From Hyphomonas sp. (GTDB lineage: Bacteria; Pseudomonadota; Alphaproteobacteria; Caulobacterales; Hyphomonadaceae), in contig WGNP01000014.1 of NCBI GenBank assembly GCA_016124495.1, positions 162,442 through 226,441 on the forward strand: a DNA stretch of 64,000 nucleotides, written 5' to 3'. Position 1 is the first letter of the stretch. Every line of letters starts with the position of its first letter. The translations under genes and the position numbers were made by a program. Shown piece by piece: positions 53,408-63,939 of the stretch. The notes beneath the pieces were generated by a model. That model did not search any database. It saw only the letters and a list, made by a program, of their open reading frames with translations, and had not been told where the DNA came from.

Positions 53408-54574
53408 TCAGACGTCGAAAAGGCGGACCTGTCCGCCTGCGAACGAAACGGCGAGCTTGCCCGAAAGAAGCGCGATCGCCTTCTTCCCGAACATCTCGTA
53501 GCGCCACCCGGTCATCGCCGCGATATCCTCGCTCGTCTCGCCGCGTGCGATCCGGTCAATGTCGGCGGAGTTGGCGATCAGGCGCGGGACGACATCATTC
53601 TCGTCCGAGACGTGCTTAAGCAACACCTTGAGCAGCTCGGGCGCGCCGGCTGGAATCTGCGCATTCTGCGGCTGGCGGACGATTTCCGGCGCATAAGTAT
53701 CCGGTGCATCGATGGCGGCGCGCACGGCGTCCAGCAAGCCCTGGCCATGTTTCGAACGGATGAACCCGCTCGGCACTGCGCGCAGCTGTGCGAAGTCTTC
53801 TTCCGTACGCGGTTTCTGCGCGGCAATCTCCTGGATCGCGTCATCCTTCAGGATGCGCCGGCGTGGCTTGTCCAGTTCCTGCGCCACGCGCTCTCGCCAG
53901 GCGGCGACCGAGACGACGATGGCGGCATAGTCCTTCTTCGGCATGCGCAGTTTCAGGCGCTGCCACGCATTCATCGGCTCGGTGTCATAAGTGGCCGGGT
54001 CTTCGAGATCCGCCATCTCCTCGCGCACCCAGGTCAGCCGGTCGGTGCGGGCAAGCTCGTCGCGCATGATCTCGTAGGCGTCGCGCAGGTGGGTGACGTC
54101 GCCCAGTGCATAGATCAGCTGTTTCTGGCTGAGCGGTCGGCGCATCCAGTCGGTGAACTGGCTGGACTTGTCGATCTGCTTGCGAAGCACGCGCTGGACG
54201 AGGTTGTCGTACGAGATCGAATCACCGAACCCGAGCGCCATAGCGGCGACCTGAGTGTCGAACACCGGGCCGGGCGGATGGCCGATCAGCCGGTTGAAAA
54301 TCTCGATGTCCTGCCGGGCGGCGTGGAACACCTTGGTCTGACGGTCGGAGGCGATCAGGTCGAGGAACGGTTTGATGTCCAGATCCTCGGCCCGGGGGTC
54401 GATCAGGCCCTCCACGCCCGGTCCGGAGGCCTGAATCAGGCACAGTTCGGGCCAGTAGGTCGTTTCCCGGTGGAATTCTGTGTCAACACAAACGAACTCA
54501 GCCTCTGAAAGTCGCCCGCAAAGGTCTTCCAGGGCGGACTGCTCAGTGATCGGCGTCAGGGTGTTGTCAGTCAT
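53408..54574 (-). CDS. rnd: Ribonuclease D
   Basis: The 388-residue protein has the DEDDy exonuclease motifs: FVCVDTEFHRETTYWP (Asp, Glu), the second Asp in KVFHAARQDIEIF, and YALGDVTHLRDAYE with the final Asp and Tyr region. An HRDC-like helical domain follows (residues 205-290 and later). It trims RNA 3' ends. It is divergent from aspS, with 97 bp between starts. Confidence 0.93.
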   Translation of the reverse strand: MTDNTLTPITEQSALEDLCGRLSEAEFVCVDTEFHRETTYWPELCLIQASGPGVEGLIDPRAEDLDIKPFLDLIASDRQTKVFHAARQDIEIFNRLIGHPPGPVFDTQVAAMALGFGDSISYDNLVQRVLRKQIDKSSQFTDWMRRPLSQKQLIYALGDVTHLRDAYEIMRDELARTDRLTWVREEMADLEDPATYDTEPMNAWQRLKLRMPKKDYAAIVVSVAAWRERVAQELDKPRRRILKDDAIQEIAAQKPRTEEDFAQLRAVPSGFIRSKHGQGLLDAVRAAIDAPDTYAPEIVRQPQNAQIPAGAPELLKVLLKHVSDENDVVPRLIANSADIDRIARGETSEDIAAMTGWRYEMFGKKAIALLSGKLAVSFAGGQVRLFDV

Positions 54575-54671
54575 TGCGCGAGCGCTTATCGCACCTGCTT
54601 GACAAAGGCGAGGGGGTCTGTGCCCTACGCCGCTTCTTTATGTTTGGCCGAGTTACCGGAGTATTCGCCCG

Positions 54672-56495
54672 ATGCATGCCTATCGCACCCATACCTGCGG
54701 GGAATTGCGCAAATCCCATGTCGGCGAGACCGTCAAGGTTTCGGGCTGGCTGCACCGACGGCGCGACCATGGCGGGGTCATGTTCATCGACCTGCGGGAC
54801 CATTACGGCCTGACCCAGATCGTCTTCAATCCGGGATCGCCGGGCTTCGCTACGGTTGAACGCCTGCGCGCCGAGAGCGTCATCACGGTCGATGGCAATG
54901 TCGTCGCCCGGGACGCGGAGTTGGTGAACGCCAACCTCGCGACCGGTGAGATCGAGATCGTGGGCGGGGCGGTCTGCGTCCAGTCCGAGGCAGCCGAGTT
55001 GCCGATGCCGGTGTTTGGCGACCATTCCTATCCGGAAGAGATCCGCCTCAAGCACCGCTACCTCGACCTGCGCCGCGAGGCCCTGCATAAGAATATGGTG
55101 CTGCGCTCCAACGTGATCGCCAGCCTGCGCCGCCGCATGGTGGCCGAGGGATTCACCGAATACCAGACGCCGATCCTGACGGCTTCCAGTCCGGAAGGCG
55201 CGCGCGACTTCCTGGTGCCGAGCCGGATGCACCCCGGCGAGTTCTATGCCCTCCCGCAGGCGCCGCAGCAGTTCAAGCAGCTGCTGATGGTCTCCGGCTT
55301 CGACCGCTATTTCCAGATCGCGCCCTGTTTTCGCGACGAGGACGCCCGCGCCGACCGTTCGCCTGGCGAGTTCTACCAGCTCGATATCGAGATGAGCTTC
55401 GTCACGCAGGAAGACGTGTTCGGCGCCATAGAGCCCGTCATGCGCGGCGTGTTCGAGGAGTTCGCGGACTGGGACGGCAAGGGCCGCACCGTCGCACCGG
55501 GCCCGTTCCCGCATATTCCGTATGCGGAAGCCATGCTGAAATACGGCGTCGACAAGCCGGACCTGCGCAACCCGATCGTCTGCTGTGATGTCTCTGACAT
55601 CGCCACCCGCGAGGACGTGACGCTCAGCGTGTTCAAGAAGATCGTCGATGGCGGCGGAATCGTCCGCGCCATCCCGGCGCCGAATTCCGGCGAACAGCCG
55701 CGCTCCTTCTTCGACAAGATGGACGCCTGGGCGAAGAAGGAAATGCAGGCCCCTGGCCTCGGCTACATCCGTTTCGTCGAGGAAGACGGCAAGCTGTCGG
55801 GCACCGGCCCGATCGCGAAGTTCTTCGCGCCGGACGCCCTCGCCGCCCTCGCTGCCAGGGCAGGCGTGAAGGCCGGCGATGCACTCTTCTTCTCCGCCGG
55901 CGACAAGACCGCCGCCGTCAAGCTGCAAGGCCAGGCGCGTATCCGCATCGGCGAGGAGCTGGGCCTCATCGAGCCGGGCATCTTCCGCTTCTGCTGGATC
56001 GTCGACTTCCCGATGTACGAGTGGGACGAAGACAACAAATGCGTGGACTTCAGCCACAACCCGTTCTCGATGCCGCAAGGCGGCATGGAAGCCCTGCTCG
56101 CGGCCGACACGGTCGAGAAACAGCTGGCGCTGAAGGCCTACCAGTATGACATCGTCTGCAACGGCGTTGAGCTGTCGTCGGGCGCGATCCGGAACCACCG
56201 TCCCGAGATCATGCTGAAGGCCTTTGAACTCGCGGGCAAAGGCCCGAACGTGGTCGAGGAGAAGTTCGGCGGCATGCTCAACGCCTTCCGCTTTGGCGCT
56301 CCCCCGCACGGCGGCATCGCGCCGGGTGTGGACCGTATCGTCATGCTGCTGGCGGAAGCAGACTCCCTGCGCGACGTCATCCTCTTCCCGATGAACCAGC
56401 AGGCCCGCGACCTGCTGATGGGCGCCCCAAGCCCCGTGGAAGACAAGCAGCTGAAAGAACTCAGCATCCGCCTGGCGCCCGCCGCGAAGACCTGA
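54672..56495 (+). CDS. aspS: Aspartyl-tRNA synthetase
   Basis: The 607-residue class II enzyme has an OB-fold anticodon domain ([23 protein letters not shown]), the motif 2 region [19 protein letters not shown], the bacterial insertion domain (about 290-420) and motif 3 [13 protein letters not shown]. The length is normal. Whether it is discriminating for tRNA-Asp only cannot be decided here. Confidence 0.96.
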   Translation: MHAYRTHTCGELRKSHVGETVKVSGWLHRRRDHGGVMFIDLRDHYGLTQIVFNPGSPGFATVERLRAESVITVDGNVVARDAELVNANLATGEIEIVGGAVCVQSEAAELPMPVFGDHSYPEEIRLKHRYLDLRREALHKNMVLRSNVIASLRRRMVAEGFTEYQTPILTASSPEGARDFLVPSRMHPGEFYALPQAPQQFKQLLMVSGFDRYFQIAPCFRDEDARADRSPGEFYQLDIEMSFVTQEDVFGAIEPVMRGVFEEFADWDGKGRTVAPGPFPHIPYAEAMLKYGVDKPDLRNPIVCCDVSDIATREDVTLSVFKKIVDGGGIVRAIPAPNSGEQPRSFFDKMDAWAKKEMQAPGLGYIRFVEEDGKLSGTGPIAKFFAPDALAALAARAGVKAGDALFFSAGDKTAAVKLQGQARIRIGEELGLIEPGIFRFCWIVDFPMYEWDEDNKCVDFSHNPFSMPQGGMEALLAADTVEKQLALKAYQYDIVCNGVELSSGAIRNHRPEIMLKAFELAGKGPNVVEEKFGGMLNAFRFGAPPHGGIAPGVDRIVMLLAEADSLRDVILFPMNQQARDLLMGAPSPVEDKQLKELSIRLAPAAKT

Positions 56496-56531
56496 CGCTC
56501 AGCGCCGTTCGTCAGAGCTGCAATAGGCAGG

Positions 56532-56553
56532 CCTCCCGCATTCGCGCGGGAGG
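56532..56553. terminator. Hairpin between aspS and the pentapeptide gene
   Basis: CCTCCCGC and GCGGGAGG are exact complements around ATTCGC, 37 bp past aspS and between convergent genes. There is no good T-run, so it is a weak terminator candidate. Confidence 0.4.
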
Positions 56554-56633
56554 ACAAAGCCGCATGCACAAATGCCTGCGCACCCCCGAAAGGGCACGCT
56601 GCGCCGGCAAGTCATGAAATGCGCAAAGACCGC

Positions 56634-57386
56634 CTAGTCGAGATCCGTGACGAGGCGCGCGCTCAGCTGGGCGCTGGTGCACATCGGCAGGCGCATGTCC
56701 GGGGGCAGGCGGGTCGAGACCGAGCCGCAGGCGCCTTCGAAATCGGCTTCCCCGAAGCCTTTGACGGTCGTGAGGTTCGCGCCCGGGAAGCGCGCGTCCT
56801 TGAACGAGGCGCCGGTGATGTCGGCGCCGCTGAAGCGGGCGTTCTTGAAGTTGGCGCCGTTGAAGATCGTGCCGCGAAGGTTGGCCCGGTCGAGCATCGC
56901 GCCTTCGAAATTGGCAGTCGACAGGTCGGCGTCTTCGAGGCGGGCGATGATCAGCTCAGCGCCTTCGAAGTTCGCGCCGATCATCACGGCTTCCTGAAGG
57001 CTCGCCCCGTGCAGCAGCGCGCGGCGCAGGTCAGCGCCCGAGGCCTGGACTTCCTGCAGCCGGGTGCCGGCAAAGATGGCATCCGCCAGCTTGGTGTTGG
57101 TCAGGACTGCGCCGCGCATATCGGCGCCGGTAAGGTCAGCGTGTTCGAAGTTCACGGCCGTGGCTTGCACGCCGCGCATGACAGAATAGTCGAGTTTGGC
57201 TTCGGAATAATTCGCCCCGGCAAGGGTCCAGCCAGTCAGGTTGCGTCCAGACAGTTCGCAGGTGGCGCAGGTGCCGACATAGCTCGGCGACCAGGCGACG
57301 GGTTGTCCCTGGGCTAAAGCAAAGGGGGCGGCCATCGCCGCAACAGCACCTGCAAGAGAAACGAGACGCAAGTTCAAGTTGTCCAT
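56634..57386 (-). CDS. Exported pentapeptide-repeat protein
   Basis: The 250-residue protein has a signal peptide (LAGAVAAMAAPFALAQ) and about 25 tandem A(D/N)LXX-type five-residue repeats such as ADLTGADMRG and ANFEGAELII, which form a right-handed quadrilateral beta helix. Two cysteines in CATCELSG near the start of the mature part are close enough for a disulfide. Role unknown; an outer surface or periplasmic scaffold is plausible. Confidence 0.85.
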   Translation of the reverse strand: MDNLNLRLVSLAGAVAAMAAPFALAQGQPVAWSPSYVGTCATCELSGRNLTGWTLAGANYSEAKLDYSVMRGVQATAVNFEHADLTGADMRGAVLTNTKLADAIFAGTRLQEVQASGADLRRALLHGASLQEAVMIGANFEGAELIIARLEDADLSTANFEGAMLDRANLRGTIFNGANFKNARFSGADITGASFKDARFPGANLTTVKGFGEADFEGACGSVSTRLPPDMRLPMCTSAQLSARLVTDLD

Positions 57387-57547
57387 GAAATCCGGGATAG
57401 CCGTTTCCGCTTAGTCTCTAAACTGAACAAACTGTAAGAACTGTAAATGCGGCACGACTGTTGCCAGAAAGCAATAGGTATTGCTGTCAGGTCATGTCTT
57501 TTCCCGTGAAAGGCGCTGCGGCGCAGCAAGCCGGTCGCGCGTGGAGG

Positions 57548-59791
57548 TTACTGGCTGGCGCGGCTTTCTTCCCCGCACGTGTCACAGGCCAGGTGATTTT
57601 CGGGGCCGGCTTCAAAAAGGGTGAAGCTGCCGCACGCCGGGCAGGCCTGGGACAGGTAGGTCGGGGAAAGCGCCTCGGTCGCCGCTTCAGGCTCCTCAGC
57701 GGCTTTCTCGGCGCGGCGCCTGTCGAGGATGACGATGTTGTCCGGCAGCTGGCCGCGGGAGAAGCCGCGAGAGATGATCTGGGCCGCTTCGGACGTGAAC
57801 GGCGCGGGTTCGGCCCGCGTCGCGTCCCCTGCGCCCCGGCCAAGGCCGTCATGGGTTACGTCGGCTTCGGCGAGGTCGTCCCGGCCGAGATAGGAGACCG
57901 CAAGTTCGCGGAAGATGTAGTCGAGGATTGAGGTGGCGTTGGTGATCCGGTCATTGCCGGTCACGGCGCCGGCAGGTTCAAACCGGGTGAAGACGAACGC
58001 ATCGGCATACTCTTCCAGCGGCACGCCATATTGCAGGCCGAGCGACACGGAGATGGCGAAGTTGTTCATCAGGCTGCGGAAGGCGGCGCCTTCCTTGTGC
58101 ATGTCGATGAAGATCTCACCGAGGCTGCCATCATCGAATTCGCCGGTGTGCAGGTAGACTTTGTGTCCGCCGACAGTGGCTTTCTGGATGTAGCCCTTGC
58201 GGCGGTCTGGCAGGCGTGTGCGGCGCACGCGGGCGGGCGGCTCTTCCGACAGGGCGGGCAGGTCCGGCAGGGCTTCGGCGTCTGCGGCAATCTCCTCGGC
58301 GAGCGAGATGATCTGCTCCATCCTGAGGCGCAGGTCGTCTGATGGCGGCGCGCGGTGGCCGGTCATCAAGGCCGAAAGCCCGGCGGCCATTGCGGCCTCG
58401 GCCAATTCGAGACCTTCGGCGGACGGCGCGCGCAACATGCCCATCCCGCCCAGCGCTCTCGAGGCGGCGGCGGTGAAGCGGATTTCGGCGTCGGCGGTGA
58501 CTTGAAGGGAGAACCCGGCTGCGGCGAGGCCCTTGCCGGCGATCTCCTCGATGGCGCCATCGATGGCGAGTTCCGCGGCGGCGATGTCCTTCTTGGAGAA
58601 GCCGACAGCAGACAGCAGCGCCTTGCCATCCGAATCAAACCGCTCGGGCGAGAGTTTCAGGTCGTGGATGATGATTTCGTCGCCCAGCACCCAGCGGGAG
58701 AAAGCCGCATTGAGGGGCAGGCCGTCGCCAATGGCGCGGGTGACGCGCTCGATCGCTTCGTCAGTAAAGCCCCGGTCGCGCAAGCGGTTGCGGCCGAGGG
58801 CGGAGTCGAGATCATGCGCACCGGCCTGGGCGAGGCGTTCCAGAAGCTGCGGCAGGTGTTCGGGTGCACGCCGGGCAAGGCCAAGCCGGGCCGCGCGGCT
58901 GAGGCTGGGCGCATCCTCGCCATAGGCGAGAACGGTGCGAACGGGCGAAGCGCCCTCGCTCTCGCACTCAGGCAGCGTGCCGGCGATATCGCGCAGCGGC
59001 AGCAGGGCCAGCTGGCAGCTGCGGCGGCCGGAGGCCTTCAGGCCATCGAGGCCGAGGAGGCGCCCTTGCGCCGCCGGGAAGGCCGCGCCGGTGGCTGCCG
59101 ATTTGACCAGGGCAGCCAGCGCTGCGCCAACCGCCACGCCGGCTTCGGAGGCGTAATCGAGCCCCAGCGACAGGACGGCGGCGCCAAGGCCTGCGACGAC
59201 CAGCATGCCTTCGCCCAGGCTGCGGGATGCGGCATCGACCGAGGACACGAGGTAATCGGCTTCTAGCCCGCCCGGGCCGATGGCCTGCGCCACATCGAGG
59301 ACGCGGCACCGGGTACCTGCTTCTGGCAGGGCGCCGCGCATCAGGTGGATCTCGGCGCCTTCTTCCAGGGCGGAGAGGAGGCCTTCCTTCAAACCGGCAT
59401 CGATATGGCCGGCTTCAAACACGCCGGGGCGAGGGGACGGCGTGCTGACAGCGGCGGCCCGGAGCGACGCGGCGGTCTTCAGAATGCCGCCTGGCTGGCG
59501 GAGGGCTTCTTCAAGAACGTCCTGGGGCAGGCCTGCGGCAAGCGCTTCGGCGAGTTCGGCGTTGCGGGGCACGTCGCCGAGACGTTCCAGCATTTCGGCG
59601 GTCGCCAGCTGTGAGACGCCGAGCAGGTTGGCGGCGGACCAGGCGGAGCGGACGTCGCGCAAGGCGGCCGCATTCAGCGGCTGGGGCGGCCTTCCGGCGG
59701 AGCGCAGGAGGTCCCTCAGGCGCGTTTCAGCGGAGAGGAGTCCGTCCGCTTCGGCCGCTTCAAGAATATCGCTCAGGGATTTTGTGGCCAT
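57548..59791 (-). CDS. TSCPD-domain protein with NrdJ-like C-terminus
   Basis: The 747-residue protein ends with a region very like the C-terminus of B12-dependent ribonucleotide reductases: [20 protein letters not shown] (from residue 533), [34 protein letters not shown], and a zinc ribbon CPACG ... CDTCG. The first 500 residues are Ala/Leu-rich and helical, without the cysteines and glutamate of the reductase barrel, so it is not a reductase by itself. A related stand-alone TSCPD protein occurs in other Alphaproteobacteria as far as I recall. The ATG 59791 is chosen over one 24 codons earlier. It may partner the NrdJ enzyme or bind the same DNA/RNA or nucleotide. Confidence 0.75.
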   Translation of the reverse strand: MATKSLSDILEAAEADGLLSAETRLRDLLRSAGRPPQPLNAAALRDVRSAWSAANLLGVSQLATAEMLERLGDVPRNAELAEALAAGLPQDVLEEALRQPGGILKTAASLRAAAVSTPSPRPGVFEAGHIDAGLKEGLLSALEEGAEIHLMRGALPEAGTRCRVLDVAQAIGPGGLEADYLVSSVDAASRSLGEGMLVVAGLGAAVLSLGLDYASEAGVAVGAALAALVKSAATGAAFPAAQGRLLGLDGLKASGRRSCQLALLPLRDIAGTLPECESEGASPVRTVLAYGEDAPSLSRAARLGLARRAPEHLPQLLERLAQAGAHDLDSALGRNRLRDRGFTDEAIERVTRAIGDGLPLNAAFSRWVLGDEIIIHDLKLSPERFDSDGKALLSAVGFSKKDIAAAELAIDGAIEEIAGKGLAAAGFSLQVTADAEIRFTAAASRALGGMGMLRAPSAEGLELAEAAMAAGLSALMTGHRAPPSDDLRLRMEQIISLAEEIAADAEALPDLPALSEEPPARVRRTRLPDRRKGYIQKATVGGHKVYLHTGEFDDGSLGEIFIDMHKEGAAFRSLMNNFAISVSLGLQYGVPLEEYADAFVFTRFEPAGAVTGNDRITNATSILDYIFRELAVSYLGRDDLAEADVTHDGLGRGAGDATRAEPAPFTSEAAQIISRGFSRGQLPDNIVILDRRRAEKAAEEPEAATEALSPTYLSQACPACGSFTLFEAGPENHLACDTCGEESRASQ

Positions 59792-59959
59792 GAATGGGGT
59801 TCCGCACCGAATCAGTTCACCAGACGGTGCCTTGGGCAAAGGGCCGCCGCAAGCCCGGCGCACGCCTGGTCAGGCGGTAAGTTGCCTGCAGGCGGTGGAT
59901 GGATTAACTGCCGCCGCGTGGCCATATTGCGGCCATCAAGTGAGGTCAGGAACACCCCC

Positions 59960-60352
59960 ATGCTGGAGAAGATTTTCACCTGGTGGAACGGCAACACGAT
60001 CGGTGCTGCGTTCGATATCGGGCGGCGGTCGAACGAGATCGGCACGGATGAGTATGGCAACCGGTATTACGAAGAGCGCAAGCCTTCGACCGAGGGCCGC
60101 CGCCGGCGTTATGTCATGTATAACGGCCTTGCCGAGCCTTCAAAGGTTTCGGCCGACTGGCATGGCTGGCTGCACCACACATTGGAAACGCCGCCGACCA
60201 AGATGCCCCTCGACCGGCGCGAATGGGAAATTGACCATACGCCGAACATGACAGGCACGCCTTATGCCACCAAGCCGAAGGGCAGCATGGCGGCAGGCGA
60301 CCATCGCCAGAAATCTGATGCCGACTACGAGGCGTGGAAACCGGATGCGTGA
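59960..60352 (+). CDS. NADH:ubiquinone oxidoreductase subunit NDUFA12
   Basis: The 130-residue protein has the signature GTDEYGNRYYEER, RRRYVMYNG and ADWHGWLHHTLETPPT of the complex I accessory subunit NDUFA12 (B17.2), which Alphaproteobacteria share with mitochondria. It probably helps assembly or stability of the matrix arm. The ATG at 59960 is the family start. It overlaps the MCE gene by eight bases. Confidence 0.92.
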   Translation: MLEKIFTWWNGNTIGAAFDIGRRSNEIGTDEYGNRYYEERKPSTEGRRRRYVMYNGLAEPSKVSADWHGWLHHTLETPPTKMPLDRREWEIDHTPNMTGTPYATKPKGSMAAGDHRQKSDADYEAWKPDA

Positions 60353-60866
60353 ATCGGCGTTTGAAACCCTGATCGGCGCCGCCGTTTTGGCCGTCGCGGC
60401 GGTATTCCTGTGGTTCGCACTGGCCCGGGGCGGGGAAGCCTCGGCCAGTGGCAATCAATATGACGTGACGGCGCGCTTCAACAGCGTCTCTGGCCTCGCG
60501 CGCGGCTCGGATGTTCGCATCGCCGGCGTGAAGGCGGGTATCGTGAAAGCCATCGACGGTGATCCCGAGCGGTTCGAAGCCGTGGTGACACTCGCACTCG
60601 ATACCAAATGGGTGCTGCCGGATGATACCGATGCGCGCGTCTCCACTGACGGTCTGCTCGGCGGCGCCTACATCGCGCTTGAGCCCGGCGCAGGGATGGA
60701 CAACATCGCACAGGATGGCACTGGCGAAATCCAGTACACGCGCGGCAGTGTCGACCTGCTGACGCTGTTTGCCTCGTTTGCGGCTGGCAGCGGATCGTCG
60801 GAAGAAAACGCGCTGGCGGATGATCCGCTGGCTGAAGACCTGGAAGCCCCAATGGGAGTCGAATGA
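60345..60866 (+). CDS. mlaD: MCE/MlaD domain protein
   Basis: The 173-residue protein has one N-terminal membrane helix (TLIGAAVLAVAAVFLWFALA) and a single MCE domain with FNSVSGLARGSDVRIAGVKAG and STDGLLGGAYIALEPG, the pattern of MlaD. It would bind phospholipid in the periplasm as part of the Mla transport system that keeps outer-membrane asymmetry. The partner genes mlaE and mlaF are not in the window. ATG 60345 overlaps the NDUFA12 stop. Confidence 0.88.
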   Translation: MRESAFETLIGAAVLAVAAVFLWFALARGGEASASGNQYDVTARFNSVSGLARGSDVRIAGVKAGIVKAIDGDPERFEAVVTLALDTKWVLPDDTDARVSTDGLLGGAYIALEPGAGMDNIAQDGTGEIQYTRGSVDLLTLFASFAAGSGSSEENALADDPLAEDLEAPMGVE

Positions 60867-61426
60867 TGACGTCGCTGTTGCGTGTGGCCGCTTTTGCGGC
60901 GGTTGGCCTTTCGCTCGTCGGCCTCGCGTCTGCGGCGACCTATGCGAAACAGGACCGCGCGACCTTGCGCGCGCTTGACAAGATCACCGGCCGCTCGACG
61001 GACATCGTGGTGAGGGTCGGCCAGCCAGTGGTCTATGGTTCACTCAGTATCGAGCTGAAAACCTGTTTCCAGACGCCGCCGGAAGAAGTGCCAGAAAGCG
61101 CGGCATTCCTGCGCATTTCTTCTACCCGCCCGGTGGCTGATGAGCAGCTGGAAAAAGCGGCCGTCGATGAGGCGGCGTCCGAGACGCCGGTTGTGTTCTC
61201 GGGCTGGATGTATGCCTCCTCGCCAGGGCTCAGCGCGCTGGAACATCCAGTCTATGATATCTGGGTTATCCGCTGCACGGCGCCCGCGCCTGTGAAGCTG
61301 CCGCCGCGTGTGATCGTGCCGCTCGGCGATGAGCCGTTCACGGATGATACTCCGGCTGGTGTGTCGGAGACCGACGTTGCGCCGGTCATCGAAGAAGCGC
61401 CGACCGAGCCCGAACCGATCGACTGA
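60863..61426 (+). CDS. DUF2155 family exported protein
   Basis: The 187-residue protein has a signal peptide ([20 protein letters not shown]), followed by [51 protein letters not shown] with two cysteines overall, the hallmark of DUF2155. This family usually sits beside mlaD and aat in Alphaproteobacteria, as here. The acidic, Pro/Thr-rich tail of about 45 residues is unusual and its coding DNA overlaps aat on the other strand. Confidence 0.85.
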   Translation: MMTSLLRVAAFAAVGLSLVGLASAATYAKQDRATLRALDKITGRSTDIVVRVGQPVVYGSLSIELKTCFQTPPEEVPESAAFLRISSTRPVADEQLEKAAVDEAASETPVVFSGWMYASSPGLSALEHPVYDIWVIRCTAPAPVKLPPRVIVPLGDEPFTDDTPAGVSETDVAPVIEEAPTEPEPID

Positions 61427-62031
61427 TCACGTGGCGGGTGAAAACTTGCCGTCACTTTCAACGCGCGTTTCAGCCTTGCCCGGAAGTCTTCCCGCGTCAC
61501 TTCGATAAGCCCGAACTGGCTGAGATGCGGGTTGTGAAACTGCGCGTCCAGCAGCACGAATCCGCGATCTATCAATCGCGCCACAAGGTGCACCAGCGCA
61601 ATCTTTGAGGCGTCGGTGGCGCGGCTGAACATGCTCTCTCCGAAGAACGCCCCGCCCAGCGCCACGCCGTAGAGGCCGCCGACAAGCTTGTCGGCGTCCC
61701 AGCATTCGACCGAATGAGCGTGCCCTTCGCGGTGGAGCGCGCTGTAGAGATTGACGATACTGGAGTTGATCCAGGTGCTCGGCCGTTCGGGCTGGGCCTC
61801 GGCGCAGGCTTCGATGACCCGGGTGAAAGCGGTGTCGAATGTGACGCGGAACGGGTCCTGGCAGATGCGCCGCTTCAGGCGTCTCGGAATGTGGAAGGCA
61901 TCGAGCGGAAGCAGGCCGCGCCGTTCCGGATCGACGAGGAAAAGGCTCGGGTCATCGCGCGAGTCTGCCATCGGGAACACGCCCCGGCGATAGCAGATCA
62001 TCAGGTCTTCGGGGGAGAAACGCGCAGCCAT
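61252..62031 (-). CDS. aat: Leucyl/phenylalanyl-tRNA-protein transferase with odd tail
   Basis: The 259-residue enzyme transfers Leu or Phe to N-terminal Lys/Arg residues for the N-end rule. Conserved parts are [54 protein letters not shown] and [15 protein letters not shown]. The usual C-terminus should end near residue 200 (FHPP). Here the frame runs on for 59 Ser/Thr/Gly-rich residues into the antisense strand of the DUF2155 gene (61252-61426). A lost stop codon in this lineage is the simplest reason. Confidence 0.9.
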   Translation of the reverse strand: MAARFSPEDLMICYRRGVFPMADSRDDPSLFLVDPERRGLLPLDAFHIPRRLKRRICQDPFRVTFDTAFTRVIEACAEAQPERPSTWINSSIVNLYSALHREGHAHSVECWDADKLVGGLYGVALGGAFFGESMFSRATDASKIALVHLVARLIDRGFVLLDAQFHNPHLSQFGLIEVTREDFRARLKRALKVTASFHPPRDQSIGSGSVGASSMTGATSVSDTPAGVSSVNGSSPSGTITRGGSFTGAGAVQRITQIS

Positions 62032-62070
62032 AAGCGAGATATGGTTTGCGCCGCGTGCGAAGTAAACGTT

Positions 62071-63459
62071 TCAGCTCTCGCTGGCAGCTTCCGCTTCGGC
62101 CGCTTTCGCATCCGCCAGGAATTTCTCAAGCCAGTGAATGTTATAATGACCAGCGACGACATCGTCATTGTCGACGAGGCGGCGGTGGAGGTCGAGCGTG
62201 GTGAAGACACCCCCGACGACCATTTCCTGCAGCGAGCGCTTCAGGCGCATAAGGCATTCGCGCCGCGTGCGGCCGTGGACGATCAGCTTGCCGATCAGTG
62301 AGTCATAGTATGGCGGGATGCGGTAGCCGGCATAGGCGGCGCTGTCGAGGCGCACGTCCGGACCGCCGGGGGCGTGGAACTCTGTGATCAGGCCGGGCGA
62401 GGGCACGAAAGTTTCCGGGTGCTCGGCATTGATGCGGCACTCGATGGCGTGGCCGACGAGCATCACATCTTCCTGCCGGAAGGAGAGCGCCTTGCCTTCG
62501 GCGATACGGATCTGTTCACGGACGATGTCGATGCCGGTGATCATCTCGGTGACCGGATGCTCGACCTGCAGACGGGTGTTCATTTCGATGAAGTAGAACT
62601 TGCCGTCCTCGTAGAGGAACTCGATCGTGCCGGCGCCGCGATAACCAATCTTCTGCATGGCGCGGGCGCAGATCAGGCCGATCTCTTCGCGCTGGATCTG
62701 GTTGAGGGCGGGCGAGGGCGCTTCCTCGAAGACTTTCTGGTTTCGGCGCTGGAGCGAGCAATCGCGCTCCCAGAGATGCGCCACGTTGCCATGCGTATCG
62801 GCGATCACCTGGATCTCGATATGGCGGGGCCCCTGAAGGTATTTCTCGAGATAGACGGCATCGTCGCCGAAAGCGGCCTTCGATTCGGTCTTGGCGGTCT
62901 TCACTGCGTTCTCGAGGTCGGCCTCGGTCATCGCCAGTTTCATACCGCGGCCACCGCCGCCGGCGGAGGCTTTGACGAGAACCGGATAGCCGATTTTTTT
63001 CGCCGCCTTCTTGGCTTCCGAGATCGATTCGAGCGCGCCTTCGGAGCCGGGCACGCAAGGCACGCCGGCTTCGATCATCGCGCGTTTGGCGGCGATCTTG
63101 TCGCCCATGATGCGGATATGCTCCGCGGTCGGGCCGATGAAGGCCAGGCCGTGGGCTTCCACCATCTCGGCAAACTGGGCGTTCTCCGACAGGAAGCCGT
63201 AGCCGGGGTGGATTGCATCGGCGCCGGTGATTTCGGCGGCCGCCAGGATGCGTGATTTCTTTAGGTAGCTTTCCGACGACGGTGCCGGTCCGATGCAGAC
63301 GCTTTCGTCAGCGAGGCGCACCGCCATCGCGTCGCGGTCGGCCTCGGAATGGACGACCACTGTCATCAGTCCCATTTCCTTGCACGCACGGTGGATGCGC
63401 AGCGCAATTTCGCCGCGGTTGGCGATCAGGACTTTGTGGATCGGGCGGGTGTCAGCCAT
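62071..63459 (-). CDS. accC: Biotin carboxylase subunit of acetyl-CoA carboxylase
   Basis: The 462-residue protein has [19 protein letters not shown], the ATP-grasp glycine-rich GGGGRGMK, the catalytic stretch with [14 protein letters not shown] and [11 protein letters not shown]. It carboxylates biotin on AccB with bicarbonate and ATP. It is slightly longer than the common 447 residues, with a small acidic, alanine-rich tail. It follows accB by three bases. Confidence 0.96.
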   Translation of the reverse strand: MADTRPIHKVLIANRGEIALRIHRACKEMGLMTVVVHSEADRDAMAVRLADESVCIGPAPSSESYLKKSRILAAAEITGADAIHPGYGFLSENAQFAEMVEAHGLAFIGPTAEHIRIMGDKIAAKRAMIEAGVPCVPGSEGALESISEAKKAAKKIGYPVLVKASAGGGGRGMKLAMTEADLENAVKTAKTESKAAFGDDAVYLEKYLQGPRHIEIQVIADTHGNVAHLWERDCSLQRRNQKVFEEAPSPALNQIQREEIGLICARAMQKIGYRGAGTIEFLYEDGKFYFIEMNTRLQVEHPVTEMITGIDIVREQIRIAEGKALSFRQEDVMLVGHAIECRINAEHPETFVPSPGLITEFHAPGGPDVRLDSAAYAGYRIPPYYDSLIGKLIVHGRTRRECLMRLKRSLQEMVVGGVFTTLDLHRRLVDNDDVVAGHYNIHWLEKFLADAKAAEAEAASES

Positions 63460-63462
63460 GAA

Positions 63463-63939
63463 CTACTCGATCAGGACGAGAGGTTCGCCGTATTCGACGG
63501 GCTGGGAATTCTGCACGTAGATGGCCTTCACGGTGCCGGCACGGTCGGCTTCTACCGGGTTGAAGGTCTTCATCGCTTCGACCAGCATCAGGGTGTCGCC
63601 CTTCTTCACTTTGTCGCCGATGCTGATGTACGCCTTCGACTGGGGATCGGCCGAGAGGTAGACGGTGCCGACCATCGGGGATTTGACGGCATTGTCCGGC
63701 GCGGCGGAGGCGACCGGAACAGCGCCTGGGCCAGCCGGTGCGGGCAGGGCCGCCGGCGCGGGGGCATATGACGGGGCCGGCGCGGCGACAGCGGTGTGCA
63801 TGACCTGCGTCGAGTGGCGCGAGACGCGCAGCTTTAGTCCGTCATGCTCGATCTCGATCTCGCCCAGGTCGCCTTCCCGGAGGATGGCGGCAAGTTCGCG
63901 GATCAGGCCCGTATCCAGCTTGTTCTTGGAAGTACTCAT
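63463..63939 (-). CDS. accB: Biotin carboxyl carrier protein
   Basis: The 158-residue protein has a Pro/Ala-rich linker ([20 protein letters not shown]) and a C-terminal biotinyl domain with the biotinylated K124 in [16 protein letters not shown]. It carries carboxybiotin to the carboxyltransferase. Its ATG overlaps the stop of the upstream gene inside a run of eight A. Confidence 0.95.
   Translation of the reverse strand: MSTSKNKLDTGLIRELAAILREGDLGEIEIEHDGLKLRVSRHSTQVMHTAVAAPAPSYAPAPAALPAPAGPGAVPVASAAPDNAVKSPMVGTVYLSADPQSKAYISIGDKVKKGDTLMLVEAMKTFNPVEADRAGTVKAIYVQNSQPVEYGEPLVLIE

Noticed and set aside
54567..56309. 580-codon frame antisense to aspS
   Set aside because: aspS is unmistakable on the other strand, and the antisense protein shows no recognisable domain.
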